Shown in pieces: positions 30,245 through 37,449 of a DNA stretch of 64,000 nucleotides. How positions within the stretch are numbered: position 1 is the first letter of the stretch; each line of letters begins with the position of its first letter. The position numbers and the translations under genes are program-made. The stretch comes from Phycicoccus sp. Soil748 (GTDB taxonomy: Bacteria; Actinomycetota; Actinomycetes; Actinomycetales; Dermatophilaceae), in assembly GCF_001428025.1 (NCBI RefSeq), contig NZ_LMSC01000007.1, forward strand, positions 742,968 through 806,967, written 5' to 3'. The notes under the pieces were generated by a model. The model did no database searches. It was not told where the DNA came from and saw only the letters and a program-made list of their open reading frames with translations.

Positions 30245-32977
30245 TCAGATCTCGTTGCGGTTGAGCAGGTCCAGCTCCCGGGCGCGGCTGACGGCGGCGC
30301 GCCGGCCGCTCACGCCGAGCTTGGTGTACACGTTCCGCGTGTGGGTCCGGACCGTGTTGAGGGACACGACGAGGTGGCGTGCCAGCTCGGGCCCGCTGAG
30401 GTCGCTGGCCAGCAGGCGCAGGACCTCCAGCTCGCGTTCGCTGAGTGGGTCGACGAGGGGCTGGCGTGGTCGGCGGCCCTCGGCCCGTGCGGGTGGGGCT
30501 CCTGCGGGCACGCAGGCCGCGAGCAGCGTGCTCACCCATGGCGTCCGCTGCTCCTGCTCGCTGAGCAGGCCGACGAGATGGGGCACGTCGACGGCGTGGT
30601 CGGTGAACGGGCGGACGAGACCTTCCGGACTGCCCACCCTGACGGCGGACCGCAGGTGGTGCGCGGCTTCGTCGTGGTCACCGGCGGCGCGGGCGGCGCA
30701 GGCCTGGAGCACCGCGATCTCGAGGAGGCTCCCGTGACGACCGGCCGCCTCAGCCGCGGTGCGCAGCCGCGACAGGAGTGAACGCACCTCCTCGAGACCC
30801 GCTCGCCCCCTCGCGCGGTTCTCGGCCAGCAGGAGCGTGGCCAAGGTGATGTGCTCGTACTCGCGCAGGTAGGTCGGCTCGTCGTCCGGCTGCACCTGGT
30901 GGATGGCCGACCACATGCGGGCGTCGGCGAGGCGCCCTTGTGCGATGAGCAGTCGTGCACGGGTGGCGTGCACGGGACGGAAGTCCGGTTTGAAGTCGGG
31001 CACGTAGAGCCGTTCGGCCTCGTCCAGCAGGGAAAGTGCCTCGTCCACGTCACCTCGAGCCGCGCGTGTGCGGGCCATGGTGACCCGGACCTGCGAGGCG
31101 TGTTGCGGCAGGCCGGCGCCTTCGCCCAGCTGCTGGGCTCGGCGCAGGTGGGTCTCGGCCTCGTCGAGCTGACCGCGCTCGAGGGCGACGCCCGCCAGGC
31201 CGGTGTGCATGTCTGCTGTGCCTCGGGGCACCCCTGAGGTCTTCGTGGTCAGGGCCAGGGCCTCCTGGAGGGTGCGTTCGGCGTCGCTGAGGCGGCCCTG
31301 GGTGATGCGGACGTCGGCGAGCGTCGTGGTGCAGCCCAGCACGTCCGAGAGGTGACCTGCCTCGAGCAGCTCGTCGACGCACCTGGAGTAGCAGAGGTGG
31401 GTGGCTTCGATGTCGCCGGTGCGCCAGTGGGCGAGCCCGGACAGGCCCCAGGCTCCCGCGCGGGTGGGGTGGTCGTCGGGGTCTGCGAGGCTCGTGGCGA
31501 GGGCAACGTGTCGATGGGTGCCCTCGAGGTCCTCGGTGACCAGGGCATGGGCCGCCCGGTAGAGGTGGATCTTTCCGGGCAGCCGGCCCAGCTCCGTGGG
31601 GTCCTCCACCACCACGTCGGGCTCGGAGGCCGAGGTGTGGACCAGCCCGGCGATGACGTCCTCGAGGTCGTCGAGACGTCGCGGGACCGAGCTGGTCTCG
31701 GTGTTGGACATGAGCCCGGCGATGAAGCCCATGGCGAGAGCAGGCCGTGAGGTGACGACGTGCTCGGGCAGGGCGTCGACCCAGCCGACGATGGTGCCTT
31801 CTTCGCGATGTCGCAGGAGGTCGGGGATGGCCGCCTCCATGAGCGCGGCTGCGCGTGCGTGGTCTCCGGCTGCCAGGGCGTGCCTGACCGCCGGGACGGG
31901 CTGTCCCTCGAGGTGGTACCAGGAACTGGCTCGCGCGTGCAGCTCTGCCAGCGGAGCACCCGACTGGTCCGAGGCGGCGTGGGCGCGCAGGACGTCCGCG
32001 AACAGGTGGTGGTAGCGGTACCACCGGCGTCGTGCGTCGAGCGGGATGACGAACAGGTTCTGCCGTTCGAGCTGTTGGAGGGTGTCGTCACCGCCGGTGT
32101 GGCCGGTCACGGCGTCGCAGAGCGGACCGGTGAGGCGCTCGAGGACGGACGTGCGGAGCAGGAACTCGCGAACGTGCGGCGGTTGGCGGCCGAGGACCTC
32201 CTCGACGAGGTAGTCGACGATGAACCGGTCGTCGCCGGCGAAGTCGGCGAGGAAGGTGCTGGTGTCTGCTCGGCCCTGCAGGGACAGGACGGCCAGCTGG
32301 AGGGCGGCCGCCCAACCCTCGGTCCGGTTCTCGACGATGGCGGCCCCGGAGGGGTCGAGGTCCACCCCGGCGCCGTGCAGGTAGCTCGAGGTCTCCGCGT
32401 CGGTGAACCGCAGGTCGGCGGCGCGGACCTCGACGAGCTCCCCCTGGGAGCGCAGACGGCTCAGCGGCAGGCTCGGGTCGGTGCGGGTGCTGAGGATGAG
32501 GTGTGCTCGGGGCGGCAGGTGGCTGACGAGGAACGCGACCCCGTCGGCGATGGCGGGGCTGTCGACCAGGTGGTAGTCGTCCAGGACGAGGACGACGTCG
32601 TGGTCCAGCTCCGCGAGCCGGTTCAGAAGCTCGGTGAGCGCAGCCTGTGCGGTCGTTCCCGGGCCGTCGAGCAACGGCAGGACGCCGGCGCCGAGGTCGG
32701 GGTCGGCGGTGGACAGTGCCGTGACGGCGTAGGTCCAGAACGTCGACGGGTGGGCGTCGCCCGGGTCGAGGGAGACCCAGGCGACGACGCCGGGACCGGT
32801 CCGTTGGTGGATCCAGCTGGCGATGGCCGTCGTCTTGCCGAACCCTGCCTGGGCGGAGACGAGGGTCAGCCTGGTCGCGGCCCCTTGGTCGAGCAGGTCG
32901 CTGACCCGGGTGCGGACGAGGGTGCCGGCCTTGGGGCGCGGGATGAACAGCTTGGTGGTGAGCAGGGGACGTGACAT
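30245..32977 (-). CDS. Second MalT-like LuxR-family (LAL) transcriptional regulator
   Basis: The 910-residue protein has the same design as the regulator at 23091-25790. It carries the P-loop SAQAGFGKTTA near residues 41-51, AWVSLDPGDAHPSTFW, VVLVLDDYHLVDSP, a long TPR-like region and a C-terminal LuxR domain (LSERELEVLRLLASDLSGPELA ... LNTVRTHTRNVYTKLG). The ATG at 32977 is preferred because the usual LAL start PLLTTKLFIPRPK follows directly; an upstream in-frame ATG adds 16 residues. The recognition helices of the two LAL proteins differ slightly, so they may read different operators. Its ligand is unknown. Confidence 0.92.
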   Translation of the reverse strand: MSRPLLTTKLFIPRPKAGTLVRTRVSDLLDQGAATRLTLVSAQAGFGKTTAIASWIHQRTGPGVVAWVSLDPGDAHPSTFWTYAVTALSTADPDLGAGVLPLLDGPGTTAQAALTELLNRLAELDHDVVLVLDDYHLVDSPAIADGVAFLVSHLPPRAHLILSTRTDPSLPLSRLRSQGELVEVRAADLRFTDAETSSYLHGAGVDLDPSGAAIVENRTEGWAAALQLAVLSLQGRADTSTFLADFAGDDRFIVDYLVEEVLGRQPPHVREFLLRTSVLERLTGPLCDAVTGHTGGDDTLQQLERQNLFVIPLDARRRWYRYHHLFADVLRAHAASDQSGAPLAELHARASSWYHLEGQPVPAVRHALAAGDHARAAALMEAAIPDLLRHREEGTIVGWVDALPEHVVTSRPALAMGFIAGLMSNTETSSVPRRLDDLEDVIAGLVHTSASEPDVVVEDPTELGRLPGKIHLYRAAHALVTEDLEGTHRHVALATSLADPDDHPTRAGAWGLSGLAHWRTGDIEATHLCYSRCVDELLEAGHLSDVLGCTTTLADVRITQGRLSDAERTLQEALALTTKTSGVPRGTADMHTGLAGVALERGQLDEAETHLRRAQQLGEGAGLPQHASQVRVTMARTRAARGDVDEALSLLDEAERLYVPDFKPDFRPVHATRARLLIAQGRLADARMWSAIHQVQPDDEPTYLREYEHITLATLLLAENRARGRAGLEEVRSLLSRLRTAAEAAGRHGSLLEIAVLQACAARAAGDHDEAAHHLRSAVRVGSPEGLVRPFTDHAVDVPHLVGLLSEQEQRTPWVSTLLAACVPAGAPPARAEGRRPRQPLVDPLSERELEVLRLLASDLSGPELARHLVVSLNTVRTHTRNVYTKLGVSGRRAAVSRARELDLLNRNEI

Positions 32978-33056
32978 GCCTGCTCCGTTCGCGACACCCA
33001 GCCGGCTGCCTGCAGCGTAGAACACCCAGGACCGGCGCCCAAGGGCCTCGGACGCG

Positions 33057-33332
33057 CTAGCGGTGGTCGCCTCGCAGGACCAGTCGGGCGCGGGCCTTGT
33101 GCAGCTGCGGCATGAGCCCGTAGATGACGACGGGCACGGCGATCGTGGCCAGGACGAAGGTGCGCAACACGGGGTTCATCGGGCGCAGCCAGCCGCCGAG
33201 GGTGAGGTTGATGACGGTCAGCGTGGGGAACACGCAGAGCCAGATCATGAGGGCCAATTGGTGCTTCGTGGGGGGTGCCGTGCGCGGCGGTGCGGCGGTC
33301 GTGGTGGGCGCGGGCGTGCTGGGGTTGGGCAT
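33057..33332 (-). CDS. Small two-helix membrane protein
   Basis: The 91-residue protein has a Pro/Thr-rich N-terminus (1-22) and two membrane helices, LALMIWLCVFPTLTVINLTL and TFVLATIAVPVVIYGLMP, separated by GGWLRPMNP. The pattern is shared by small actinobacterial membrane proteins and the C-terminal tails of some antibiotic-biosynthesis-monooxygenase-like proteins. It follows the flavoprotein gene on the same strand after a 96-bp gap. The function is not known. Confidence 0.75.
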   Translation of the reverse strand: MPNPSTPAPTTTAAPPRTAPPTKHQLALMIWLCVFPTLTVINLTLGGWLRPMNPVLRTFVLATIAVPVVIYGLMPQLHKARARLVLRGDHR

Positions 33333-33403
33333 GGTGGATCTCCTGGGGTGGTGGGTGGGGTCGTGGGTGAGGTGGGTGCGACGCGTGCCGTGGTGGCGCG
33401 GGT

Positions 33404-33443
33404 CCGGGTCAGGGAACGAAGCCCCGGGTCAGGGAACGAAGCC
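33404..33443. repeat. Perfect 20-bp tandem duplication over the flavoprotein stop codon
   Basis: CCGGGTCAGGGAACGAAGCC occurs at 33404-33423 and again, abutting, at 33424-33443. The second copy contains the stop codon and last codons (GFVP) of the flavoprotein gene; the first copy repeats them in the downstream untranslated region. This looks like a slippage event that left the protein intact. Confidence 0.9.
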
Positions 33444-34364
33444 CCGGTTGAAGAGGTCGACGGCGGTGCGGATGTCTGCGTCGACGAGGTCGTTGTTGAT
33501 GGCGATGGCGGCGGCGGACCCTTCGCCGGCGGCGGTGATGACCTGGGCGCGCGGGTTGGCGACGTTGCCGGCGACCCACAGGCCGGGGACGGTGGTGGCG
33601 CCGTTGGCGCCGGTCGTCACCCAGCCGTGGTCGTCGAGCTCGCAGCCCACGCCGGCCAGGAGGTCGCAGTGCGGGACGAACCGCGGCGGGACGAACAGCG
33701 CGCGACGCGGGATGACACGCCCGCCGGCCAGGGCGACGCCGTGCAGTGCGTCGTCCTCGATGACGAGGCGGTCGATGTCGCCCTCCACCACACCGATCGC
33801 GCGCGCGACGAGCTGTGCCCGGTCCTGCGCGGTGAGGACGCCGTCGGGGGCGAAGAGGACGAGGTCGTGGGTCCACTGCCGCACGATGTGGGCGTACCGG
33901 ACGGTGTCGGGCCCGTGCCACAGGACACCCAGTGGCTGGTCACGGACCTCCCACCCGTGGCAGTAGGGGCAGTGCAGGACGTCCTTGGCCCAGCGGTCGG
34001 TGAGTCCGGGGACGTCGGGCAGCTCGTCGTGCAGCCCGGTGGTGACGAGGACGCGTCGTGCCCTGAGGCGCTGACCGTCGTCCAGCAGCGCCTGGAAGCC
34101 CGACCCGTTGCAGCGGACCAGCTCGCGCACGGTGCCGTCCACGATGGTGGCGCCGTACCCGGTCACCTCGCGTCGGCCGGTCGCGAGGAGGTCGGCCGGC
34201 GGCATGCCGTCGCGGGACAGGAACCCCTGCATGTGCGCGGCGGGGGCGTTGCGCGGGTTGCCGGCGTCGACGACGACGACGTCGCGGCGGGCGCGGCCGA
34301 GGACGAGGGCGGCGGAGAGACCGGCGGCCCCGCCACCGACAACCAGGACGTCATAGCTGTTCAT
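33429..34364 (-). CDS. NAD(P)/FAD-dependent oxidoreductase, thioredoxin-reductase-like
   Basis: The 311-residue flavoprotein has the FAD motif VLVVGGGAAGLSAALVLGRA (7-26), a CPYC redox pair at Cys132/Cys135 in HCPYCHGWEV and the C-terminal GLWVAGNVANPRAQVITAAGEG. It belongs to the thioredoxin-reductase-like family. A thioredoxin gene is absent nearby, and GliT/HlmI-type dithiol oxidases share this layout, so the partner is open. It is divergent from an XRE-cupin regulator with an 18-bp palindrome between them. A 20-bp tandem duplication covers its stop codon. Confidence 0.88.
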   Translation of the reverse strand: MNSYDVLVVGGGAAGLSAALVLGRARRDVVVVDAGNPRNAPAAHMQGFLSRDGMPPADLLATGRREVTGYGATIVDGTVRELVRCNGSGFQALLDDGQRLRARRVLVTTGLHDELPDVPGLTDRWAKDVLHCPYCHGWEVRDQPLGVLWHGPDTVRYAHIVRQWTHDLVLFAPDGVLTAQDRAQLVARAIGVVEGDIDRLVIEDDALHGVALAGGRVIPRRALFVPPRFVPHCDLLAGVGCELDDHGWVTTGANGATTVPGLWVAGNVANPRAQVITAAGEGSAAAIAINNDLVDADIRTAVDLFNRGFVP

Positions 34365-34450
34365 GCGGATCACTGTGGAGCTGCCGCATCGAGCCGCGCC
34401 AGCTTCGTTGCCGTTTCCGGGAACGGTGTCCGCTTTCTCCCCTGCGGGGT

Positions 34451-34468
34451 TGGCAACGGCCGTTGCCA
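34451..34468. promoter_or_regulatory. Perfect 18-bp palindrome, XRE-cupin operator candidate
   Basis: TGGCAACGGCCGTTGCCA is an exact palindrome in the 133-bp gap between the flavoprotein and XRE-cupin genes. Half-sites CGTTGCC (near 34408) and GCAACGG (near 34484) flank it. It ends 29 bp before the XRE start and probably controls both divergent genes. Confidence 0.65.
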
Positions 34469-34497
34469 GCACCGCAACGGATGGCCACGATGTGCAG

Positions 34498-35094
34498 ATG
34501 GAGGACTCGTCGGCAGCCATCGCGAAGGCCCTCGAACAGGTCGGCCCCCGGCTCAAGCAGCTGCGGGCCCAGCGTGGTGTGACGTTGACGGCACTGGCCG
34601 AGTCGACCGGCATCTCCAAGAGCACCCTGTCGCGGTTGGAGACCGGTCAGCGCAGGGCCAGCCTGGAGCTCCTGCTTCCGTTGGCGCAGGCGTATCGCGT
34701 GCCCCTTGACGACCTGGTGGGCGCGCCCGAGGTCGGTGACCCGCGGGTGCGCCTCAAGGCGAGCAGGCGAAGCGGGCGCACGGTGATACCGCTGACCCGC
34801 CAACCGGGTGGCGTGCAGGCGTGGAAGATCATCGTGCCGACCGGCAACAGCACCCCACAGCCGCGAACCCACGAAGGGTTCGAGTGGCTCTACGTCCTGT
34901 CCGGTCGCATGCGCCTCGTCCTCGGTGACGGGGACCTCGTCCTCGAGCCGGGGGAGGTGGCCGAGTTCGACACCCACGTCCCGCACTGGTTCGGCAGCGA
35001 CGGCACACGGCCGGCTGAGGTGCTGAGCCTCTTCGGTCCGCAAGGGGAGCGCATCCACGCACGCGCTCGCACGTCGGCGGGCCAGCCGTACTGA
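34498..35094 (+). CDS. XRE-family regulator with C-terminal cupin domain
   Basis: The 198-residue protein has an XRE helix-turn-helix at about 18-73 (LKQLRAQRGVTLTALAESTG, then SKSTLSRLETGQR) and a cupin_2 fold at about 105-190 with THEGFEWLYVLSGRMRLVLG and the second motif EPGEVAEFDTHVPHWFG. Proteins of this design sense small molecules through the cupin and usually repress a neighbouring gene, here the divergent flavoprotein. The ATG at 34498 is chosen because the XRE domain follows at normal distance; longer forms would run through the operator palindrome. Confidence 0.9.
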   Translation: MEDSSAAIAKALEQVGPRLKQLRAQRGVTLTALAESTGISKSTLSRLETGQRRASLELLLPLAQAYRVPLDDLVGAPEVGDPRVRLKASRRSGRTVIPLTRQPGGVQAWKIIVPTGNSTPQPRTHEGFEWLYVLSGRMRLVLGDGDLVLEPGEVAEFDTHVPHWFGSDGTRPAEVLSLFGPQGERIHARARTSAGQPY

Positions 35095-35161
35095 CCGGGC
35101 AGTCGGCACGAAGCTCCCTTGGTGCACCGCCCCGCACCGGGCGGAGGCTCGCATCCACGAT

Positions 35162-35208
35162 TCACCACATGTGGTGACGACAGGCACGGCTCTCGCTTCC
35201 TACCTTCG
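35162..35208 (+). promoter_or_regulatory. Activator-type promoter, TCACCA-N4-TGGTGA + 21 nt + CCTACCTTCG
   Basis: TCACCACATGTGGTGA (35162-35177) is a perfect 16-bp palindrome, followed after exactly 21 nt by CCTACCTTCG (35199-35208). It is the cleanest of the three copies. The predicted transcript start near 35215 leaves room for the strong ribosome site at 35241-35250 of the MDR gene. Confidence 0.72.
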
Positions 35209-35251
35209 TCCTTGTCCCCATCGACAACAGGACTCGTGTGGAGGAGGGAAC

Positions 35252-36298
35252 GTGAAGGGCACCAGAGCATCCCGCAGCACGAAGGGTGAGCGCCCGCTCC
35301 ACCATGGCGCCCTGGATCAGGAGGCGGACGGGCGCACTACTCCCGCAACACGTTCCGGGCACCGGTCGGGCCACGCTCCGGCCACCATGCGGGCCGTGGT
35401 CCAGAACGGGTACGGGCCCCCGGAGGTCCTCGTCCTCTCCGCCTCCGAACTCGCCCGCCTGCTCGACAGGAACGTGTTCGGGCGCAAGGGCCCGAGAGTC
35501 CGCACACGGGGCACCGACTTCGTGGGGACGGTCGAGGCGGTCGGTGGCAACGTGGGCGTCTGGCGTCCCGGCGACGAGGTCTTCGGGGAGGCGGACGCCA
35601 CATGGGCCGAGTACGTCGTCGTCGCTGCGGACCGGATCGCCGAGGTTCCAACCCGGTTGGCGTCCCAGGAGGCAGCGGCGCTCCCGTTGGCCGGCACGAC
35701 GGCCCTCGCGTGCCTCGAACCCGTCGGTGCCGACCCGGGTGCGAAGGTCCTCATCAACGGGGCCTCCGGTGGGGTGGGGACGCTGGCCATCCAGATCGCC
35801 CGGTCACGGGGCTGTCACGTCACGGCAGTGTGCAGCCGCCGGAACCATGACCAGGCACGCCGCCTCGGCGCCGACCAGGTCGTGGACTACCGCGTCGACG
35901 ACTTCTGCGCGACCGAAGACCGTTACGACGTGGTGCTCGACCTGGTCGGCAACCGTTCGTTGAGGGCGCTGCGAAGGCTGGTGCGCCCGTCGGGAACCCT
36001 GGTCCTGTCAGGGGGTGGCACGCCCGGCAGCGGCCGCGTTGTCGGCGCGCTCGGCCTGCTCGTCAGGGCTCAGCTGGTGGCGCGCACTCCTGGTCCACGC
36101 ATCCTCGTCCCGGTGGCGAAGCCGAACACCCAGCGCCTGCAAGAGCTGCGGTCCCTGGTGGAGGCCGGACGGCTGTCACCCGTCGTCGACCGCGTGTACG
36201 ACCTGGACCGGTCCCACGACGCCGTGGGGTACGTGGAGCGCGAGCATCCGCGCGGAAAGGTCCTCATCGCCGTGCCCGGGAAAGGGGCGCCCGCGTAG
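35252..36298 (+). CDS. MDR-family zinc-less oxidoreductase with an altered N-terminal domain
   Basis: The protein is 348 residues from the GTG at 35252, which has a very strong GAGGAGGGAA site. The family N-terminus (MRAVVQNGYGPPEVL) only begins at residue 46 (ATG 35387). The cofactor domain is normal: NGASGGVGTLAIQIARSRG and a LDLVGNRSLRALRRLVRPSG segment. Compared with the paralogue at 36349-37353, about 25 residues of the GroES-like domain (the EVLVKVHAAGLD strand and what follows) are missing, and the sequence in their place is unlike the family. It may be inactive or changed in substrate. It has its own LAL-type promoter. Confidence 0.75.
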   Translation: MKGTRASRSTKGERPLHHGALDQEADGRTTPATRSGHRSGHAPATMRAVVQNGYGPPEVLVLSASELARLLDRNVFGRKGPRVRTRGTDFVGTVEAVGGNVGVWRPGDEVFGEADATWAEYVVVAADRIAEVPTRLASQEAAALPLAGTTALACLEPVGADPGAKVLINGASGGVGTLAIQIARSRGCHVTAVCSRRNHDQARRLGADQVVDYRVDDFCATEDRYDVVLDLVGNRSLRALRRLVRPSGTLVLSGGGTPGSGRVVGALGLLVRAQLVARTPGPRILVPVAKPNTQRLQELRSLVEAGRLSPVVDRVYDLDRSHDAVGYVEREHPRGKVLIAVPGKGAPA

Positions 36299-36317
36299 CC
36301 GCGCCGACGGCCCGACC

Positions 36318-36351
36318 GGCGAGCCGCTCAGGGCAGGCGGCGAGCCGCTCA
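36318..36351. repeat. Two 13-bp direct repeats in the convergent gap
   Basis: GGCGAGCCGCTCA occurs at 36318-36330 and 36339-36351, the second overlapping the stop codon of the leftward MDR gene. It fills most of the 50-bp gap between the two convergent MDR genes. No hairpin terminator is seen. Confidence 0.5.
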
Positions 36352-37353
36352 CCGCCGGCCGGCCGGGACGTCGTCAGCCGCGGTGGCCACAGGGACGATG
36401 ACCACCTTGCCGCGGACCTTCCCCTCCTCGAGCAGCCTCATGGCGTCCTTGGCCTGGTCGAGCCGGTAGCTGTCGGCGAGGGCGGGGACGACCCGTCCCG
36501 CCTCGAGGAGAGCGGTGAGCTCTTCGAGGTCGCTGGCGCGCTCCTTGGCCATGAGGAGGGCAAGGCGCTCGCGGACGACCAGGGACAGCACCACGCCGCG
36601 CAGCTGGCGCCCCATGCCGAGGATGTTGCCGGTGTCCTCGCTGCCGACGAAGACCACGGTGCCGCGAGGTCTCAGTGCCCGGCGCAGCCTCTTCAGCGAA
36701 GCGCCGCCGCCGATGTCGAGGACGAGGTCGTAGCGACGGGTGCCGTCGGCGAAGTCGTCGTGGGCGTAGTCGAGGACCTCGTCGGCCCCGAGGCTCCTGA
36801 CGAAGTCGGCCTTGGCCGCGCTGGCCACCCCCGTGACGTGGGCGCCGAGGACCTTGGCGAGCTGGACCGCGTAGCTGCCGACGCCTCCCGAGGCGCCGAT
36901 GACGAGCACCTTCTGCCCGGTCCGGACCTTGCCCACGTCGCGGAGCGCCTGCAGCGCGGTGCCGGCGGAGATGGGCACGACAGCGGCCTGGGCGAAGCTG
37001 AGGTTGGCCGGCTTGTGGGCGAGCTTGTCCTCGGGGCCGACCGCGTACTCGGCGAACGAACCGGGGGCCACGCCGTACACCTCGTCCCCGGGGGCGAAGC
37101 GGGTGACGGCCGAGCCGACCGTCACGACGGTGCCGGCCACGTCCCGCCCGGAGATCCTCTTCTTGGGGCGTCGGATCCCGGTCCCCAGCCGCATGGCGTA
37201 CGGCTTGCCGGTCATGAGGTGCTCGGTGCCGCGGTCGAGACCGGCGGCGTGCACCTTGACGAGGACCTCCCGGTCGCCGGGTTCGGGGACGGGGACGTCG
37301 CCGACGTGGAGGACCTCGGAGGTGCCGTACCTGTCCTGGATGACTGCCTTCAT
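36349..37353 (-). CDS. NADPH:quinone reductase-like MDR oxidoreductase
   Basis: The 334-residue protein is a full-length zinc-independent medium-chain dehydrogenase/reductase. It begins MKAVIQDRYGTSEVLHVGDV, has EVLVKVHAAGLDRGTEH in the catalytic domain, SGRDVAGTVVTVG, and the nucleotide-binding VIGASGGVGSYAVQLAKVLG. The ATG at 37353 has GGGAG at good spacing; an upstream ATG at 37389 would add 12 Thr-rich residues. It follows the MFS gene on the same strand with a 96-bp gap and likely shares its promoter. It probably reduces quinones or reactive enones. Confidence 0.88.
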   Translation of the reverse strand: MKAVIQDRYGTSEVLHVGDVPVPEPGDREVLVKVHAAGLDRGTEHLMTGKPYAMRLGTGIRRPKKRISGRDVAGTVVTVGSAVTRFAPGDEVYGVAPGSFAEYAVGPEDKLAHKPANLSFAQAAVVPISAGTALQALRDVGKVRTGQKVLVIGASGGVGSYAVQLAKVLGAHVTGVASAAKADFVRSLGADEVLDYAHDDFADGTRRYDLVLDIGGGASLKRLRRALRPRGTVVFVGSEDTGNILGMGRQLRGVVLSLVVRERLALLMAKERASDLEELTALLEAGRVVPALADSYRLDQAKDAMRLLEEGKVRGKVVIVPVATAADDVPAGRR

Positions 37354-37449
37354 GGTGGCTCCCTGTCCGAGGGTGGTCGTGGTGTTCATGGTGGTCCTGT
37401 CTCTCGCTGGTGGGTAGGGGCGGTGAGGGTGGTGGGTGCTGCGCCGGCT

